A stretch of DNA of 64,000 bases. Source: Cacajao melanocephalus. Its lineage: Eukaryota > Chordata > Mammalia > Primates > Pitheciidae. The first letter of the stretch is position 1; each line of letters starts with the position of its first letter. The notes below the pieces were generated by a model. That model did no database searches and was not told the origin of the DNA. It saw only the letters and a program-made list of their open reading frames with translations. Positions 56,740 to 64,000 of the stretch are shown piece after piece. The stretch covers positions 32,149 to 96,148 of the forward strand of contig CAUYLG010044648.1 of assembly GCA_963573385.1 (NCBI GenBank). The letters are read 5' to 3'. The position numbers were made by a program, and so were the translations under genes.

Positions 56740-56994
56740 ATTGTGGCATAACTTACTATAATAAAATGTACAGATTTTCAGGTGGACAATTAGATGACTT
56801 TTGGCAAATATATATCCCCCATTTACCACCACCCCGATAAGTATATTGGACATTCCCATCACTGCAGAAAGTGCTCCATGTCCTTTCGCCATGGATTCTC
56901 TGTGCCTGTTCTGAGCTTAAATCCATGAAAACATACACTTTGTGTACTATTTTCTGCCTGGTTTGTTCAATATACTATTTTTGAGATTAATCCA
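56740..56994 (-). mobile_element. L1M 3' UTR fragment, antisense
   Basis: ATAAAATGTACAGATTTTCA, TTTACCACCACCCCGATAAG and TGCCTGGTTTGTTCAATATA fit the reverse complement of an L1M 3' region. Confidence 0.5.
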
Positions 56995-57495
<501 letters not shown>

Positions 57496-57825
57496 CTAAT
57501 ACCCTACAGCAACAGAAACACAGAATACCTTCTGCACTTTGAAATGCAATGTGGACTGAAAAAAAGCAAGCCTCAGAAGATTGCAGGCTGCCAGATATCC
57601 TTTTCATACATATAAATGGGACGAAAGCCTTTGCAGCAATCCAGGGAAAGATAAATGTAGGTACACAGCAGTTAGCGTCAATGTCATGGTCGCTGTGGGG
57701 GGCACTGTTATTCAAACGATAAACAAACATAAAGTAAAAGCAGGATCAATAAGAATGTCACAAACAAGAATTATGAGTAATCATGTTCTGTACACCTGAG
57801 GTCCATTAAAAAAAAAAAAAAGGAG

Positions 57826-58510
<685 letters not shown>

Positions 58511-58655
58511 TAAAGCAGCTCACTTTGGCTGCTTGGAAGGGAATCGTTCCTGCAGCTCAGGGAGGACTGCACTGTTCAATCTCTAAACACCCCTCTGTGT
58601 CCTGCCTGGGCTTGGCTCTGTCTTCTCTCAAGTGGGGGAGCTGGGCTCAGGATCT

Positions 58656-59232
58656 GTTTCGGTCAGGGCTCTCCAGAAAGACAGAACCAAAAGAGATAAA
58701 GATACATTTGTAATCCTAGTCAGGATTCTCCAGAAAGAACTGATAGGCGACAGAGACACGTAAATGAATTCATTAGGGGAACTGGCTCGTACAATTATTG
58801 AGGCTGAGACGTCCCCCGGGAGGGCATCTGCAAACTGGACACCCAGGAAAGCTGGCACTGTGGCTCAGTCCCAGTCTGAAGGGCTCAGAACCAGGAAAGT
58901 CGATGGTGTATCTCTCAATCCATGCCAGAGGCCTGAGAACCTGGGGCGCTGCTGGTGCAAGTCCCAGAGTTCAAAGCCTGGAGCCCCAAGTCCTGATTTC
59001 CAAGGGCAGGAGAAAGAGGGTGTCCCACCTCCAGGACAGAGAGAGAGAAAATTCACCTCTCCTCTGTCTTTTTGTTCTATCCAGGCCCTCAGCTGACTGG
59101 ATGGTGCCTGACCACACTGATTGAAATGGCAGTCTCTCTGGAAACACCCTCAGAAATACCCAGAAATAACACCTTACCCATTACCTGCACCTCCCTTCAT
59201 CCAGGCAAGTGGCCACCTAAAATGAACCATTG
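58656..59232 (-). mobile_element. Old LTR-like element (ERVL/MaLR class, family uncertain)
   Basis: On the minus strand it ends with the CTGGAGAGCCCTGACC-like motif of many mammalian LTRs. It includes TTTCCTGGGTGTCCAGTTTGC and ACGTCTCAGCCTCAATAATT blocks in the order I know from this repeat. It is non-coding. The family name is not certain. Confidence 0.5.
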
Positions 59233-59559
59233 CAGCATCTATCCACTGAGGCCCAAAGAAGAGAACCAGGGATGCAGGGCTCAGAAACCAAAGTCTCTGA
59301 GTCTGGCCAAGTCTGGGCTGACACCGAAGCAGACCCCAGCCTCTGTGCCCCTCCAGCTGGGAGCCTGGAAGGATGGCCAGGAGCATCAAGAGGAGATGCC
59401 CCAGCCATCACTGTCACTGAAGTCAGCAGTGCCTGCTAGAGCTCCACCAGGGGTGGGGGTCAGGACACAGATAAGGTTGTATTTCCACAGGGGGTCCTGG
59501 GGGTGGAGGAGGAGGGCGAGGACTTCAATCAAAGAAGAACTAGTAAATCTCTTGGGCAG

Positions 59560-60059
<500 letters not shown>

Positions 60060-60695
60060 TCAGGTGAAGAGACGCAGGGCTGAGACACAATTTGCCTAGT
60101 AAACACCTGGGAACATTCTCCAGGTTCATGAAGAAACTCAGGGCCCCTCTGACTCTACTTCTCTTGCTTGCACTTTTGGGAAGGAATAAAAGTAGAGACA
60201 TCTTTTTCTGTACCTGAGAAACAGGGCCGTACAAGTACCATGACAAATGCACCCACGACTTGGTTTCTATGTCAGCAGACACCCGGGACTGGAAGGAACT
60301 GAGGCCACCCGGGGCCCTCTCCCTGCTAAGAGGCAGGGACAGCTGCCACTTGGCTCCGATGAACTGTTGCCATAGGGGCCCTGGGTTGCAAGATCTTCCA
60401 GTTTTTCAAGAAAAGATGAAAAGCCAGATACGTATGTTCTTTCTCAATGTCTAAATGCTGGTGGAATTTTTTACAAACACACTGGGTGGGCCAAAGAAAA
60501 CATGGCAGGCCTATGCTGTTTTTCCTTCCTGGACCCTCAAAGGCACTCAGTGCCTGGGGTTTTAAGGGCAGCTGACTTCCTGGACGGTAACAGGTGGCAG
60601 TGTGTGAGCACTGGTGAGGTCAGTGCCCAGAGCACCAGCGGGGTGGAGATAAGTTCCTGCAGGATGACTCGGGGCTCCAGGGCTGCCTTCAAGGT

Positions 60696-61039
<344 letters not shown>

Positions 61040-61063
61040 TTAAAAAAAAAAAAAAAAAAAGGG

Positions 61064-61356
<293 letters not shown>

Positions 61357-61514
61357 AGGCATCCGTGTCTCGGTGAGCATCTGCTGTAGGAATAAATGAA
61401 AAAGTGGAAATTGGCTAAAACGATTTAACAAAAAAAAAAGAGCTATCCAGCTATCCATCTGGAGCACCCACGTGTGGCAGATGACATTCTGGGCTTGGTC
61501 TGTCCGTGATGCCA

Positions 61515-61650
61515 TCTAACCCTCAGGCCACCCTAAGGAAGGTCCTGCCATGCCCCTCTGCAGACGGGACACTGAGGCTTGGGGGGTAATGTAACATGCT
61601 CACTGTCACACAAAGGCAGAGCTGGGATGACAGGATCAGGGTGGAACTGA
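61515..61650 (-). mobile_element. MIR-like fragment
   Basis: A GACGGGACACTGAGGCTTGG block, then CACTGTCACACAAAGGCAGAGC, matches the reverse complement of the MIR core. Confidence 0.55.
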
Positions 61651-61670
61651 GATCCCCTGATAATGACTCC

Positions 61671-61986
61671 TTTTTTTTTTTTTTTGGTGAGACAGGCTTT
61701 CTCTCTCTCTGTCCCCTAGGCTGGAGTGCAGTGGTGCGATCCTGGCTTACTGCAGCATCAACCTCCTGGGCTCAAGCGAGCCTCCCACAGAAAGCCTCCT
61801 GAATAGCTGGGCCTACAGGCACGAACCACCATACCAAGCTACTTCTTGTATTTTTTTTTTTTTTTTGTAGAGATAGGGATCTCGCTATGTTGCCGAGGCT
61901 GGTCTCAAGCTCCTGAGCCCAAGCAATCCCCTCACCTCAGCCTCCCAAAGTGCTGAGATTATAGGTGCGAGCCGCTGTGCCCAACT
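61671..61986 (-). mobile_element. Alu, J type
   Basis: Diverged dimer. Confidence 0.88.
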
Positions 61987-62063
61987 CCCGCCAATGACTC
62001 TTGAAAGGGGCTCAACTTTTGCTTCTGTGGGAGCCCTGAGGACCAGAACCAGACTTGCCCTAA

Positions 62064-62690
<627 letters not shown>

Positions 62691-62921
62691 CCCTTCCAGT
62701 GCTTCCAAAGCAGAACAGACCATCTGTGCCATGGGGACAGAGGCCATGACCGCCACTTCACTGAGACTTGCATCAAGCACCTCAGTTAATATCCATTGAA
62801 TTTATATGAATAATAGGGTCACTATGTGATCGACACCTCACTAACTCCCTGACATAAAATTCCCCATTTAATTCTCACAACAACCCAAGATGCTGATGGT
62901 ATTATCCTCAGTTACTCTTTC

Positions 62922-63042
62922 TGGTAGAGATAGGGTCTTGCTATGTTATCCAGGCTGATCTCAAACTCCTGAGCCCAGGCGATCCTCCCACCTTGCCCTC
63001 CCAAAGTGCTGGGATTACAAGTGTGAGTCACCATGGCTGACC
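62922..63042 (-). mobile_element. Alu left-arm fragment
   Basis: A single arm inserted in a MIR. Confidence 0.8.
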
Positions 63043-63056
63043 TTATCCCAATTTTA

Positions 63057-63482
<426 letters not shown>

Positions 63483-63504
63483 TTAACAATGGAAAGGAAT
63501 GGAG

Positions 63505-63542
63505 GAAGGCACAGGCGGGGAGGAAGGCATAGGCGGGGAGGA
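63505..63542. repeat. 18-bp tandem pair
   Basis: GAAGGCAYAGGCGGGGAG occurs twice in a row. Confidence 0.8.
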
Positions 63543-63687
63543 AGTGGGAGGAGGGTGGCCAAGGCTGAACCCCAAACTGCAGTTGTCCACTGTATGACTT
63601 GGGGGCAGACAGCTCCTTCCTGCAGAGCTGCTATGAGGGTGAATGATGGGAATTCCCAGCAGAGGCCTCATGCATAGTGGGTGCTCA

Positions 63688-64000
<313 letters not shown>

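Overview
This is primate nuclear DNA, almost certainly human or a close ape relative. Roughly 90-100 Alu segments of J and S type cover about 40 percent of the window. They sit with old MaLR-type LTRs, L1M, L2 and MIR fragments, and all recognisable genes are split into short exons with GT-AG introns. Only two protein-coding genes are supported. They lie tail to tail, as RCC1L (formerly WBSCR16) and CASTOR2 (formerly GATSL2) do in the Williams-Beuren region at 7q11.23; the locus name is recalled knowledge, the exons are read from the sequence. No CRISPR array, operon, rRNA, tRNA or bacterial-type system is present.

Left part (1-10,995, + strand): the last three coding exons of RCC1L (290-463, 3602-3687, 10094-10171) and a 3' UTR ending at a poly(A) signal at 10,974. 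RCC1L is a mitochondrial RCC1-repeat protein linked to mitoribosome assembly and mitochondrial fusion. Between 10,995 and 16,000 is Alu-rich DNA with an excellent candidate alternative terminal exon of RCC1L. It starts at 15,071, is in phase with the penultimate exon, adds 24 codons to a stop, and has an AATAAA inside an ancient LTR-like repeat.

Middle (16,000-40,263, - strand): the 3' UTR (about 6.8 kb, inferred) and coding exons 9 to 2 of CASTOR2, a cytosolic ACT-domain protein of the CASTOR/GATOR2/mTORC1 amino-acid sensing pathway. The eight exons (71, 194, 133, 124, 111, 83, 95 and 66 nt) join in frame and encode residues 38-329 of a 329-residue product; exon 1 is not in the window. The 3' UTR has an AT-rich patch with two Pumilio-type motifs, and intron 5 carries a 13-unit minisatellite of about 36 bp.

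Right part (40,264-64,000): CASTOR2 intron 1 only. It is a dense pile of Alus with visible nested insertions, including an L1M holding an Alu J that holds an Alu S. It also has a solo MaLR LTR and another LTR-like element.

The two genes share no obvious pathway; their link is positional, with convergent 3' ends separated by as little as about 200 bp if the alternative RCC1L exon is used. Alu boundaries are good to about 10 bp. Alu subfamily calls use only the J-type versus S-type hallmark in the middle of each arm.
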